Source: Streptomyces roseifaciens
GTDB taxonomy: Bacteria > Actinomycetota > Actinomycetes > Streptomycetales > Streptomycetaceae
Direction: 5' to 3'
Length of the DNA stretch: 64,000 nt
NCBI RefSeq assembly: GCF_001445655.1
Contig: NZ_LNBE01000004.1
Location: 3,192,420 to 3,256,419, forward strand
The notes beneath the pieces were generated by a model. That model saw only the letters and a list, made by a program, of their open reading frames with translations. It was not told where the DNA came from and made no database searches. Made by a program: the position numbers and the translations under genes. Position 1 is the first letter of the stretch. Each line of letters begins with the position of its first letter. Positions 35,611-44,614 of this stretch are shown here, in pieces.

Positions 35611-36927
35611 ATGAGTGATTGGTCCGGAGGGCGGAGCGACGAGCGGCGGCAGGCGTACGGGCGCGGCAGCGCCGGCGGCGCCGAGCCGGAGGGTGCGCGC
35701 GCCATGCCGCACGTACGGCGTGCGGCGCCGCCTCAGCAGTACAGCCCGCCCCAGGGCTACGACGAGGCCCCGGTCGCCGGCGGCCACCGCGTGGTCGGCC
35801 AGGGCGGCCCGGGTGACGGGTACAACACGGGCCAGGTCTACGGCCGCGGCGCCCCGAACGGCCCGGGCGGTCCCGGTGGCCCCGCAGGCCCGGGCGGCCC
35901 CGGCGGGGGCGGCCCCCGCCCGCAGCGCACCGCCCGCCCGGACTGGCGCAGGCGCATCAAGATCGGCCTGGTGACCTTCGTCGTCCTGCTGCTGGCGGTC
36001 TCGGTCGGCACGTACTTCTGGGCCGACTCCAAGCTCCGCACCGAGGTGGACCTGAGCAAGGTCAAGGAGCGGCCCCCGGCCGGCGAGGGCACCAACTACC
36101 TGATCGTCGGTTCGGACAGCCGCGAGGGCCTGTCGGACGAGGACAAGAAGGACCTGCACACGGGGTCGGCGGACGGCAAGCGCACCGACTCGATGATGAT
36201 CCTGCACACCGGCGACAACGGCACCACGATGCTGAGCCTGCCGCGCGACTCCTGGGTCACCATCCCCGCCTTCACGGGCCAGAAGTCCGGCAAGCGGTTC
36301 GCGAAGTCCACCCACAAGCTCAACCAGGCGTACTCGGACGGCTGCGCGGAGCTGCTCGCGCAGACCATCGAGTTCAACACCGGCCTGCGCATCGACCACT
36401 ACGCGGAGATCGGCTTCGGCGGCTTCCGCAACCTGGTCGACGCGCTGGGCGGCGTCGAGATGTGCCTCGACAAGCCGCTGAAGGACCGGGACTCGGGCGC
36501 GGACTTCAAGGCGGGCTGCCAGGAGCTGGACGGCGCCCAGTCGCTGGCCTTCGTGCGCCAGCGCCACCAGGAGGCCGACCAGGACCTGGGCCGGATGCGC
36601 AACCAGCAGAAGTTCCTGAACACGCTCGCGAAGCAGGCGGCCTCGCCCTCGACCGTCCTCAACCCCTTCCGCCTCTACCCGGTGATCGGCTCGGGGCTCG
36701 ACACGCTCATCGTCGACAAGGACATGGGGCTGTTCGACCTGATGGACATGTTCTGGGCGATGAAGGGCGTCACGGGCGGCGACGGGCAGCAGATGACCGT
36801 GCCCATCGCCAGCGCGAACCTGCCCACGCCCAACGACGGCGTGGCCGTGAAGTGGGACATGACCAAGGCCAACCAGCTCTTCGAGCAGCTGAAGAAGGAC
36901 CAGAAGGTCACCGTCTCCGACAAGTGA
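35611..36927 (+). CDS. LCP family glycopolymer ligase 5
   Basis: 438 residues. Gly/Pro-rich cytoplasmic N-terminus (1-105, with GPGGPGGPAGPGGPGGGG), a membrane segment (about 112-132), and an LCP domain with IVGSDSREGLS, RTDSMMILH, SLPRDSW and RQRHQEADQDLGRMRNQQKFL. No LytR_C domain and no C-terminal Cys (ends KVTVSDK), unlike the other four. ATG at 35611 has no ribosome site; the transcript may be leaderless. Convergent with the VOC gene. Confidence 0.92.
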   Translation: MSDWSGGRSDERRQAYGRGSAGGAEPEGARAMPHVRRAAPPQQYSPPQGYDEAPVAGGHRVVGQGGPGDGYNTGQVYGRGAPNGPGGPGGPAGPGGPGGGGPRPQRTARPDWRRRIKIGLVTFVVLLLAVSVGTYFWADSKLRTEVDLSKVKERPPAGEGTNYLIVGSDSREGLSDEDKKDLHTGSADGKRTDSMMILHTGDNGTTMLSLPRDSWVTIPAFTGQKSGKRFAKSTHKLNQAYSDGCAELLAQTIEFNTGLRIDHYAEIGFGGFRNLVDALGGVEMCLDKPLKDRDSGADFKAGCQELDGAQSLAFVRQRHQEADQDLGRMRNQQKFLNTLAKQAASPSTVLNPFRLYPVIGSGLDTLIVDKDMGLFDLMDMFWAMKGVTGGDGQQMTVPIASANLPTPNDGVAVKWDMTKANQLFEQLKKDQKVTVSDK

Positions 36928-36955
36928 GGCGCTCCGCGGCGCCCGGCCGGCCGGC

Positions 36956-37765
36956 TCAGGCCGGCTGGTCGGGCGGCGTCGCGTTGATGACGGCGAAGAC
37001 ACCGCCCTGCGGGTCCTGCACGACGGCCATGCGGCCCGCCATCATGTCGAACGGCGGCTTGAGGACGTTGCCCCCGGCGCGCACCAGCGCGTCGACCGTG
37101 CTGTCGGTGTCGTCGACCGCGAAGTACGTCAGCCAGTGCGAGGGGGCGTCCTCCGGAATGCCCGGGATGCTGGCCAGCCCCTGGAGCCCGCCGACCATGC
37201 GGCCGTCCACCTCCAGCGAGAAGTAGCCCGTGGCGCCCTCCATCGGGGTGGCCTTGATGCCGAGCGCCTTGGCGTAGAAGCCCGAGGCGGTGGCGGTGTC
37301 GCTGGTGTTGAGCTCGTTCCAGATCACGGCGCCCGGCTCGTTGACGACGCCCGCGCCGGGGAAGTCGCGCGCCTGCCACAGGCCGAAGACGGCCCCCGTG
37401 GGGTCGGTGGCCACGGACATCCGGCCGAGGGTCATGACGTCCATGGCGGGCATCATCACCTCGCCGCCGTTCGTGGCGATGCGCGACTGGGTGGCGTCCA
37501 CGTCGGCGGTCGCGAGGTAGGTGGTCCACACCGAGGGCGGCATCGGGTCGGGCGTGCTGCCGTCGGGGTTCATCGCCGCCATGATCCCGGCGACGGGCTT
37601 GCCGTTCATCGAGCAGACCGCGTAACCGCCGGTCTCGGGCGGCCCGACCTCCCCCTGCCAGCCGAACAGGTCGCGGTAGAAGTCGAGCGCCGCCTGCTGG
37701 TCGGGGACCATGAGGTCGACCCAGCAGGGGGTACCGGGAGCGTAGGGGCCGGTTACGTCGGGCAT
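36956..37765 (-). CDS. VOC family protein, two glyoxalase/bleomycin-resistance domains
   Basis: 269 residues with two tandem vicinal-oxygen-chelate modules: 10-125 (CWVDLMVPDQQAALDFYRDLFGW ... VATDPTGAVFGLWQ) and 140-262 (VIWNELNTSDTATASGFYAKALG ... VVQDPQGGVFAVI). Such proteins bind divalent metals and act as lyases, dioxygenases or drug-binding proteins; the substrate cannot be told from sequence. ATG at 37765 with GGAGG. Confidence 0.88.
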   Translation of the reverse strand: MPDVTGPYAPGTPCWVDLMVPDQQAALDFYRDLFGWQGEVGPPETGGYAVCSMNGKPVAGIMAAMNPDGSTPDPMPPSVWTTYLATADVDATQSRIATNGGEVMMPAMDVMTLGRMSVATDPTGAVFGLWQARDFPGAGVVNEPGAVIWNELNTSDTATASGFYAKALGIKATPMEGATGYFSLEVDGRMVGGLQGLASIPGIPEDAPSHWLTYFAVDDTDSTVDALVRAGGNVLKPPFDMMAGRMAVVQDPQGGVFAVINATPPDQPA

Positions 37766-37886
37766 GACGGGCGCCTCCAGGCGGCGGGCGGATACGGATG
37801 TCCCCCAGCAGGATCGGTCCCGCCGTGCCCGGACGCCAGCGGCGCTCCCCCGTACGGGGAACGCCGCCGGCCGCAACGCCCGCGGG

Positions 37887-39047
37887 CTACTTCGGCAGGT
37901 TGCGCGCCATGACGATGCGCTGGACCTGGTTCGTGCCCTCGTATATCTGCGTGATCTTCGCGTCGCGCATCATGCGCTCGACGGGGTAGTCACGGGTGTA
38001 GCCGTAGCCGCCGAGGAGCTGGACGGCGTCGGTCGTGACCTCCATGGCGACGTCCGAGGCGAAGCACTTGGCGGCGGCGCCCTGGAAGGTGAGGTCGGCG
38101 TCGCCGCGCTCGGACTTGGCGGCCGCCGCGTAGGTGAGCTGGCGGGCGGCCTCGATCTTCATCGCCATGTCGGCCAGCATGAACTGGACGCCCTGGAAGT
38201 CGCCGATCGGCTTGCCGAACTGCTTGCGCTCCTGGACGTAGCCCTTGGCGTAGTCGAGGGCGCCCTGGGCGACGCCGAGAGCCTGGGCGGCGATGGTGAT
38301 GCGGGTGTGGTCCAGGGTCTTCATCGCGGTGGCGAAGCCCGTGCCCTCCGCGCCGATCATGCGGTCGGCAGGGATGCGGACGTTGTCGAGGTAGACCTCG
38401 CGGGTCGGGGAGCCCTTGATGCCGAGCTTCTTCTCCGGGGCGCCGAAGGAGACGCCCTCGTCGCCCTTCTCGACGACGAAGGCCGAGATGCCCTTGGAGC
38501 GCTTCTCCGGGTCCGTCACGGCCATGACCGTGTAGTACTCGGAGACGCCGGCGTTGGTGATCCAGCGCTTGACGCCGTTGAGGACCCAGAAGTCGCCGTC
38601 GCGCACGGCGCGGGTCTTCATGCCGGCCGCGTCCGAGCCGGCGTCCGGCTCGCTGAGGCAGTACGAGAACATCGCGTCGCCCTTGGCGAGCGGGCCCATG
38701 TACTTCTTCTTCAGCTCCTCGGAGCCGGAGAGGATCACCGGCAGCGAACCGAGCTTGTTCACGGCGGGGATCAGCGAGGACGACACGCAGACACGGGCGA
38801 CCTCCTCGATGACGATCACCGTGGCGAGGGCGTCCGCACCGGCGCCGCCGTACTCCTCGGGGACGTGCACGGCGTGCAGGTCGGTGGCGACGAGGGCGTC
38901 CAGAGCCTCCTGGGGGAAGCGGGCCTCCTCGTCCACCGCGGCGGCGTGCGGGGCGATCTTCTCCTCGGCGAGCTGGCGCACGACCTTGCGCAGCTCGTCG
39001 TGCTCCTCGGAGAGCCGGTAGAAGTCGAAGTCCTTTGTTCCCGCCAA
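37887..39047 (-). CDS. acyl-CoA dehydrogenase
   Basis: 386-residue FAD enzyme introducing the alpha,beta double bond into acyl-CoA. Family signatures: CLSEPDAGSDAAGMKTRA and the C-terminal QLLGGYGYTRDYPVERMMRDAKITQIYEGTNQVQRIVMARNL, whose Glu (YEGT) is the usual catalytic base. TTG start after GGGAG. An inverted-repeat operator candidate lies 18 nt upstream (39065-39084), suggesting control by a TetR-type fatty-acid regulator. Confidence 0.94.
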   Translation of the reverse strand: MAGTKDFDFYRLSEEHDELRKVVRQLAEEKIAPHAAAVDEEARFPQEALDALVATDLHAVHVPEEYGGAGADALATVIVIEEVARVCVSSSLIPAVNKLGSLPVILSGSEELKKKYMGPLAKGDAMFSYCLSEPDAGSDAAGMKTRAVRDGDFWVLNGVKRWITNAGVSEYYTVMAVTDPEKRSKGISAFVVEKGDEGVSFGAPEKKLGIKGSPTREVYLDNVRIPADRMIGAEGTGFATAMKTLDHTRITIAAQALGVAQGALDYAKGYVQERKQFGKPIGDFQGVQFMLADMAMKIEAARQLTYAAAAKSERGDADLTFQGAAAKCFASDVAMEVTTDAVQLLGGYGYTRDYPVERMMRDAKITQIYEGTNQVQRIVMARNLPK

Positions 39048-39064
39048 GGCGCACTCCCCTGAGA

Positions 39065-39084
39065 GTTAACTACCGTTTAGTAAC
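39065..39084. promoter_or_regulatory. operator-like inverted repeat before acyl-CoA dehydrogenase
   Basis: Quasi-palindrome in an AT-rich patch: outer GTTA/TAAC and inner ACTA-N5-TAGT arms. 18 nt upstream of the TTG start, where a repressor would block the promoter. The regulator is unidentified. Confidence 0.4.
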
Positions 39085-39241
39085 CCCGATTCTAGGGGCG
39101 GCCCCCGGACAGGGACTACGTGAGCTTGCCGACAGCACCCGGCGGGCGCCCCCGCGACTGCCGTCCACCCCGCTCCTTCCCAGCTCGGGGCCCGACTATG
39201 CTCGGGCACCGCAGTCCCGCCCGTCAGCACATGGAGCACGC

Positions 39242-40582
39242 ATGGCCCCCAGGATCACCGTGATCGGCACCGGCTACCTCGGCGCCACCCATGCCGCGGC
39301 CATGGCCGAGCTCGGCTTCGAGGTGCTGGGCCTCGACGTGGCCCCCGAGAAGATCGAGATGCTCGGGCGCGGCAAGGTCCCGATGTACGAGCCGGGCCTG
39401 GAGGAACTGCTGCGCAAGCACGTCGCCGGGCTGGAGGGCTCGACCGGGCGGCTGCGCTTCACGACCTCCTGGGAGGAGGTCGGCGAGTTCGGCGACGTCC
39501 ACTTCGTCTGCGTGAACACTCCGCAGAAGCACGGCGAGTACGCCTGCGACATGTCCTACGTCGACGCCGCCTTCACCTCCCTGGCCGCCGTCCTGCACGG
39601 CCCCGCGCTCGTCGTCGGCAAGTCCACCGTCCCGGTCGGCAGCGCCGCCCGGCTCGCGCGGCTGCTCACCGACCTCGCCCCCGCCGGCGAGGAGGTCGAG
39701 CTGGCCTGGAACCCCGAGTTCCTGCGCGAGGGCTTCGCCGTCCGGGACACCCTGCACCCCGACCGCATCGTCGTCGGCGTCGCCGGCGAGCGCGGCGAGA
39801 AGCTGCTGCGCGAGGTGTACGCCGGGCCGGTCGGCGAGGGCACGCCCTTCGTCGTCACCGACTACCCCACCGCCGAGCTGGTCAAGACCGCCGCCAACTC
39901 CTTCCTCGCCACGAAGATCTCCTTCATCAACGCCATGGCCGAGGTGTGCGAGGCCGCCGACGGCGACGTCGTCAAGCTCGCCGAGGCCATCGGCCACGAC
40001 GACCGCATCGGCAAGAAGTTCCTGCGGGCCGGCGTCGGCTTCGGCGGCGGCTGCCTGCCCAAGGACATCCGCGCCTTCATGGCGCGGGCCGGCGAGCTGG
40101 GCGTCGACCAGGCGCTCACCTTCCTCCGCGAGGTCGACTCCATCAACATGCGCCGCCGCGCGCACATGGTCGAACTGGCCCGCGAGGCGGTCGGCGGCAG
40201 CTTCCTCGGACAGCGGGTCGCCGTCCTCGGCGCGACGTTCAAGCCGGACTCGGACGACGTCCGCGACTCCCCCGCGCTCAACGTCGCCGGGCAGATCCAC
40301 CTCCAGGGCGGCCAGGTCACGGTCTACGACCCGAAGGGCATGGAGAACGCGCGGCGCCTCTTCCCGACCCTCGCCTACGCGGAGAGCGCGCTCGAGGCGT
40401 GCCGCGGGGCGCGGGTGGTACTGCACCTGACCGAGTGGGGCGAGTTCCGCGAACTCGACCCCAAGGCGATCGCCGCCGTCGCGGCGGACCCCCACATCAT
40501 CGACGGCCGCAACGCGCTGGACGCTGCCGCGTGGCGGGATGCGGGCTGGACGTTCCGCGCGATGGGGCGCCCTCGCGCGTGA
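39242..40582 (+). CDS. UDP-glucose 6-dehydrogenase
   Basis: 446-residue NAD enzyme oxidising UDP-glucose to UDP-glucuronate for surface polysaccharides. N-terminal NAD motif VIGTGYLGATHA, FVCVNTPQ, substrate-binding AANSFLATKISFINAMAEVCE, and catalytic Cys in VGFGGGCLPKDI, followed by LGATFKPDSDDVRDSP. ATG at 39242 with GGAG; the frame open to 39035 is not used. The close GDP-mannose dehydrogenase family is possible, but these signatures favour UDP-glucose. Confidence 0.93.
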   Translation: MAPRITVIGTGYLGATHAAAMAELGFEVLGLDVAPEKIEMLGRGKVPMYEPGLEELLRKHVAGLEGSTGRLRFTTSWEEVGEFGDVHFVCVNTPQKHGEYACDMSYVDAAFTSLAAVLHGPALVVGKSTVPVGSAARLARLLTDLAPAGEEVELAWNPEFLREGFAVRDTLHPDRIVVGVAGERGEKLLREVYAGPVGEGTPFVVTDYPTAELVKTAANSFLATKISFINAMAEVCEAADGDVVKLAEAIGHDDRIGKKFLRAGVGFGGGCLPKDIRAFMARAGELGVDQALTFLREVDSINMRRRAHMVELAREAVGGSFLGQRVAVLGATFKPDSDDVRDSPALNVAGQIHLQGGQVTVYDPKGMENARRLFPTLAYAESALEACRGARVVLHLTEWGEFRELDPKAIAAVAADPHIIDGRNALDAAAWRDAGWTFRAMGRPRA

Positions 40583-40989
40583 GGGCACCCGGCTTTCCTT
40601 CCGCCGCGGCGGATGTGTGAGGCCGGGCCTCACGCCACCTGCCCCGGGGGTCTGGGGCACCGCCCCAGGAAACGGTGAAAGGGCGGGGCCGGGGCCTTTC
40701 TCCCGCCGCAACGGCGAGCAGCCGAAACGGCGGTGACCGGCGGTGCCGGGCCGGCCTGAGGCCGGAGAGGCATCGCCGGAATGCGCCGTCGTGGCTGAGC
40801 GCCACTGCGGCGGATGTGTGAGGCCGGGCCTCACAGCACCTGCCCGGGCACAGCCCGGCCCGGCACCGCCGGAATGCACCGTCGTGGCTGAGCACCGCCG
40901 CGGCGGATGTGTGAGGCCGGGCCTCACAGCGTCTGCAGCGGCACGGCCCCGCTGCCCGGCGGGCGTGTGAGGCGAGGCCTAACGACCGC
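40583..40989. repeat. GC-rich intergenic repeat spacer 3
   Basis: 407 bp between convergent genes. A 28-bp unit is repeated perfectly three times (40606-40633, 40807-40834, 40900-40927), with a degenerate fourth near 40960-40984. Each unit ends in the 17-bp palindrome GTGAGGCC-G-GGCCTCAC. Larger units at 40769-40836 and 40861-40930 also share CGCCGGAATG...GTCGTGGCTGAG with the other spacers. The inverted core CTCCCGCCGCAACGGCGA recurs near 40701. No credible gene. Confidence 0.8.
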
Positions 40990-42195
40990 TCAGGTGGTCG
41001 GCTCGTCGTCCAGGACGTCGATCGTTGCGATCGACGGACCCCGCTTCGCGGAAGCCGCCCGCGCCACATCCTCCGCGTCCCGCAACACCCGAACCGCATT
41101 GCGCCACGTCAGCTTCGCCAGGTCCGTGGCGGACCAGCCTCGGTGGAGGAGTTCGGCGATGAGGTTGGGGTAGCCGGCGACGTCGGCCAGGTCGACGGGG
41201 GTGAACGCCGTGCCGTCGAAGTCGCCGCCGATGCCGATGTGGTCGACGCCGGCGACCTCGCGCATGTGGTCGAGGTGATCGGCGACCGTCGACGCCGTCG
41301 CGAGCGGCCGCGGACGCTCCGCCTCGAAGGCGCGGTGCAGCGCCATCGCCCGCGGCGAGGTGTCGAGGTGGTGCAGGCCGTGCGCGCGCAGGTTCTCGTC
41401 GGCGGCCTGCGTCCAGGCGACGGCCTCCGGCAGGATGAACTTGGGGACGAACGTCGCCATGGCCACGCCCCCGTTCGCGGCGAGCGCGCCGAGGACGTCG
41501 TCGGGAACGTTGCGCGGGTGGTCGCAGACGGCGCGCGCCGAGGAGTGCGAGAAGATCACCGGCGCCTCGGTGACCCGCAGGGCGTCCCGCATCGTGTCGG
41601 CGGAGACGTGCGACAGGTCGACCAGCATGCCGATGCGGTTCATCTCCCGCACGACTTCCTCGCCGAAGCGGGTCAGCCCACCGGCCGCGGGGGTGTCCGT
41701 GGCGGAGTCGGCCCACGGGATGTTGTCGTTGTGGGTGAGGGTCATGTAGCGCACGCCGAGCCGGTGCAGCGCCCGCAGCGTGGCCAGGGAGCAGTTGATG
41801 CTGTGCCCGCCCTCGGCGCCCATCAGCGAGGCGATGCGGCCTTCGGCGCGCGCGGCCTCCATGTCGTCGGCGGTGAAGGCGAGCTTGAGCGCACCGGGGT
41901 GGCGGTCGGCGAGCTGCCGGACGACGTCGATCTGTTCGAGCGTGGCGCTGACGGCCTCGTCGCCGGCGAGGTCCGTACGGACGTAGACCGACCAGAACTG
42001 GGCGCCGACGCCGCCCGCGCGCAGCCGCGGCAGGTCGGTGTGGAGCCCGGTGGCGCTCTGGTCGCGGGCGATGTCGCGCCGGTCGAGGTCGTAGCGGACC
42101 TGCTCGCGCAGCGCCCAGGGCAGGTCGTTGTGCCCGTCGACGACGGGGTGGGCGGCGAGGAGCTCGCGGGCGCGGTCCAGCAGCTGGTCCGTCAT
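40990..42195 (-). CDS. membrane (renal-type) dipeptidase family M19
   Basis: 401-residue zinc dipeptidase. Metal ligands are recognisable in [10 protein letters not shown] (HxD), the bridging Glu in [10 protein letters not shown], and the histidines in LSHVSADT and [19 protein letters not shown]. No signal peptide, so cytosolic in this organism. ATG at 42195 after GGGAG. 14 bp downstream of the purE stop on the same strand, so perhaps co-transcribed with purKE. The substrate dipeptide is unknown. Confidence 0.92.
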   Translation of the reverse strand: MTDQLLDRARELLAAHPVVDGHNDLPWALREQVRYDLDRRDIARDQSATGLHTDLPRLRAGGVGAQFWSVYVRTDLAGDEAVSATLEQIDVVRQLADRHPGALKLAFTADDMEAARAEGRIASLMGAEGGHSINCSLATLRALHRLGVRYMTLTHNDNIPWADSATDTPAAGGLTRFGEEVVREMNRIGMLVDLSHVSADTMRDALRVTEAPVIFSHSSARAVCDHPRNVPDDVLGALAANGGVAMATFVPKFILPEAVAWTQAADENLRAHGLHHLDTSPRAMALHRAFEAERPRPLATASTVADHLDHMREVAGVDHIGIGGDFDGTAFTPVDLADVAGYPNLIAELLHRGWSATDLAKLTWRNAVRVLRDAEDVARAASAKRGPSIATIDVLDDEPTT

Positions 42196-42209
42196 CGTCG
42201 CTCCCGCGG

Positions 42210-42746
42210 TCACTTGCCGAATCCGAAGCCGCCGGCGCCCTGCACCTTCGCGCGCAGCCGCCTGCCCTTGTCCGTGGCCTGTTCGTTGAGCTCGTCCTGG
42301 AAGTGCTGCATGCGGGCGAGCAGGTCGGCGTCGTGCGCGGCGAGCATGCGGACGGCGAGCAGGCCGGCGTTGCGGGCGCCCGCGACGGAGACGGTGGCGA
42401 CGGGCACCCCGGCCGGCATCTGGACGATGGAGAGCAGGGAGTCCATGCCGTCCAGGTACTTCAGCGGCACGGGCACGCCGATCACCGGCAGCGGGGTGAC
42501 GGAGGCCAGCATGCCGGGCAGGTGGGCGGCGCCGCCCGCGCCCGCGATGATCGCCTTGAGGCCGCGGCCGGCGGCCTGCTCCCCGTAGGCGACCATCTCG
42601 CGCGGCATCCGGTGCGCGGAGACGACGTCGACCTCGTAGGGGATCTCGAACTCGTCCAGGGCCTTGGCGGCGGCTTCCATGACGGGCCAGTCGGAGTCGG
42701 AGCCCATGACGATGCCGACGACGGGGCCGACGGGGGAAGCAGTCAT
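42210..42746 (-). CDS. purE: 5-(carboxyamino)imidazole ribonucleotide mutase
   Basis: 178-residue class I PurE moving the carboxyl group from N5-CAIR to C4, giving CAIR in purine synthesis. Motifs [23 protein letters not shown] and [12 protein letters not shown] are the nucleotide and CAIR sites. ATG overlaps the purK stop by 4 bp (ATGA). The C-terminal basic tail is typical of actinobacterial members. Confidence 0.97.
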   Translation of the reverse strand: MTASPVGPVVGIVMGSDSDWPVMEAAAKALDEFEIPYEVDVVSAHRMPREMVAYGEQAAGRGLKAIIAGAGGAAHLPGMLASVTPLPVIGVPVPLKYLDGMDSLLSIVQMPAGVPVATVSVAGARNAGLLAVRMLAAHDADLLARMQHFQDELNEQATDKGRRLRAKVQGAGGFGFGK

Positions 42747-43882
42747 TCCGTGATCGTTCCTCGCAGATATCCGGCGGCGTGGCTCGCGCGCTCGCGCACA
42801 TCCGCCAGATCGTCGCCGTAGGTGTTGACGTGTCCGACCTTCCGGCCGGGCTTGACGTCCTTTCCGTACATATGGATCTTCAGGCCCGGGTCGCGTGCCA
42901 TGCAATGGAGGTACGCGGAATACATGTCGGGATAGTCGCCGCCGAGCACGTTGGCCATGACGGTCCACCTGGCGCGCGGGCGGGGGTCGCCGAGCGGCAG
43001 GTCGAGCACGGCGCGCACGTGGTTGGCGAACTGCGAGGTGATCGCGCCGTCCTGGGTCCAGTGGCCGGAGTTGTGCGGGCGCATCGCGAGCTCGTTGACG
43101 AGGATGCGGCCGTCGGCGGTCTCGAACAGCTCCACGGCGAGGTGTCCGACGACGCCCAGCTCCTGGGCGACCTTGAGGGCGAGCTGCTGGGCCTGCGCGG
43201 AGAGCTCCTGCGAGAGGCCGGGCGCGGGGGCGATCACGGTGTCGCAGACGCCGTCGACCTGGATGGACTCGACGACGGGGTACGAGACGGCCTGGCCGTG
43301 CGGGGAGCGGACGACGTTGGCCGCGAGCTCGCGGACGAAGGCGACCTTCTCCTCGGCGAGGACGGGGACTCCGGCGCGAAAGGGTTCACTCGCCTCTTCT
43401 GCGCTGCGGACGATCCAAACCCCCTTTCCGTCGTATCCGCCGCGCACCGTCTTGAGGACGACGGGAAACCCGTCGCCTTCGGCCGCGAAGCGCGCCACGT
43501 CGTCGGGGTCCTCGACGATGCGGTGCCGCGGGCACGGCACTCCGATCGCGTCGAGCTTCGCCCGCATCACGCCCTTGTCCTGGGCGTGCACCAATGCGTC
43601 GGGCCCCGGGCGGACGGGGATGCCGTCCGCCTCCAGGGCCCGGAGGTGCTCGGTGGGAACGTGCTCGTGATCGAAGGTGATCACGTCACACCCTTGTGCG
43701 AAAGCACGAAGGGTTTCCAGGTCGCGGTAGTCGCCGATGACGACGTCGCTGACCACCTGGGCCGCCGAGTCCTGCGGGGTATCGCTGAGCAGCTTGAACT
43801 TGATGCCGAGGGGGATGCCCGCCTCGTGGGTCATACGGGCGAGCTGGCCGCCGCCGACCATGCCGACTACCGGGAACGTCAC
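42743..43882 (-). CDS. purK: 5-(carboxyamino)imidazole ribonucleotide synthase
   Basis: 379-residue ATP-grasp enzyme carboxylating aminoimidazole ribonucleotide with bicarbonate; acts with PurE. N-terminus [16 protein letters not shown]-grasp [16 protein letters not shown], and Mg site [32 protein letters not shown] at 43882 is selected because -10-like TACCCT lies 6 nt upstream (plus-strand AGGGTA 43889-43894) and no ribosome site exists, so it looks leaderless; the longer open frame lacks conservation. Confidence 0.96.
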   Translation of the reverse strand: MTFPVVGMVGGGQLARMTHEAGIPLGIKFKLLSDTPQDSAAQVVSDVVIGDYRDLETLRAFAQGCDVITFDHEHVPTEHLRALEADGIPVRPGPDALVHAQDKGVMRAKLDAIGVPCPRHRIVEDPDDVARFAAEGDGFPVVLKTVRGGYDGKGVWIVRSAEEASEPFRAGVPVLAEEKVAFVRELAANVVRSPHGQAVSYPVVESIQVDGVCDTVIAPAPGLSQELSAQAQQLALKVAQELGVVGHLAVELFETADGRILVNELAMRPHNSGHWTQDGAITSQFANHVRAVLDLPLGDPRPRARWTVMANVLGGDYPDMYSAYLHCMARDPGLKIHMYGKDVKPGRKVGHVNTYGDDLADVRERASHAAGYLRGTITE

Positions 43883-44084
43883 GCCCCCAGGGTATCCGTA
43901 CGGGCGAACTGCCCCGGACCGTGTTCGGAGGATCATCCGAAAAGACAGTGAGTGCACCAATGGCCGATATGACTCGCGTTCGCCTCACGTTCACCGACTC
44001 CGTCCGTCGGCGTCCGGGCCCGGTGGATAGCATGAAAGCTGCCCCACGCCCCAAGACGCCCATTCAACGGAGCCTGACGATCCC

Positions 44085-44579
44085 ATGAGTCAACGGCGCA
44101 CAGTGCGTTCCCGGCTGGAGCGGGTGGCCCGCGAAATCGCCAAGTTCGGCGCGGTCGGAGCCATCGGGTTCGTGGTCAACTTCATCGTCTTCAACATCTG
44201 TGTCCACGGTTTCGGCCTCGCGGTGGTGCGCTCGGGCGTGATCGCCACGGCCGTGGCCATCGGCACCAACTACGTCGGCAACCGCTACTGGACCTACCGC
44301 GACTCCGACAGGAGCCGGCGCAGCCGCGAGATGAGCCTGTTCCTGCTCTTCAGCGGCGCCGGGCTGGTGATCGAGAACGGCATCCTGGCGATCTCGCACT
44401 ACGGCTTCGGCCTGACGACCCCGCTCGCGGACAACATCGCGAAGAACGTGATCGGGCTCGGGATAGGGACGGTCTTCCGCTTCTGGTCCTACCGCACGTG
44501 GGTCTTCCGGGCGCAGGCGGTGGAGACCGCGGAATCGTTCCTGTCCGCCCCTCCGGAGCGGGTGGAAGCGCGGAAGTAG
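44085..44579 (+). CDS. GtrA family membrane protein
   Basis: 164 residues, four membrane segments (about 17-37, 45-62, 86-105, 118-138) in the GtrA fold: KFGAVGAIGFVVNFIVFNI and GTNYVGNRYWTYRDS. GtrA proteins move undecaprenyl-linked sugars or support polysaccharide export. An 18-codon frame from ATG 44032 ends in a 4-bp ATGA overlap with this start, possibly a coupling peptide. GGAGC lies 12 nt upstream. Divergent from purK. Confidence 0.88.
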   Translation: MSQRRTVRSRLERVAREIAKFGAVGAIGFVVNFIVFNICVHGFGLAVVRSGVIATAVAIGTNYVGNRYWTYRDSDRSRRSREMSLFLLFSGAGLVIENGILAISHYGFGLTTPLADNIAKNVIGLGIGTVFRFWSYRTWVFRAQAVETAESFLSAPPERVEARK

Positions 44580-44614
44580 GGGCAGGCCCCCCTGCACCCC
44601 CCTCGGGGGCGCAC

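Noticed and set aside
40583..40989. CRISPR array suggested by 28-bp perfect repeats
   Set aside because: Spacing between repeats is irregular (173 and 65 bp) and no cas genes are near; the repeats are longer units of a dispersed family.
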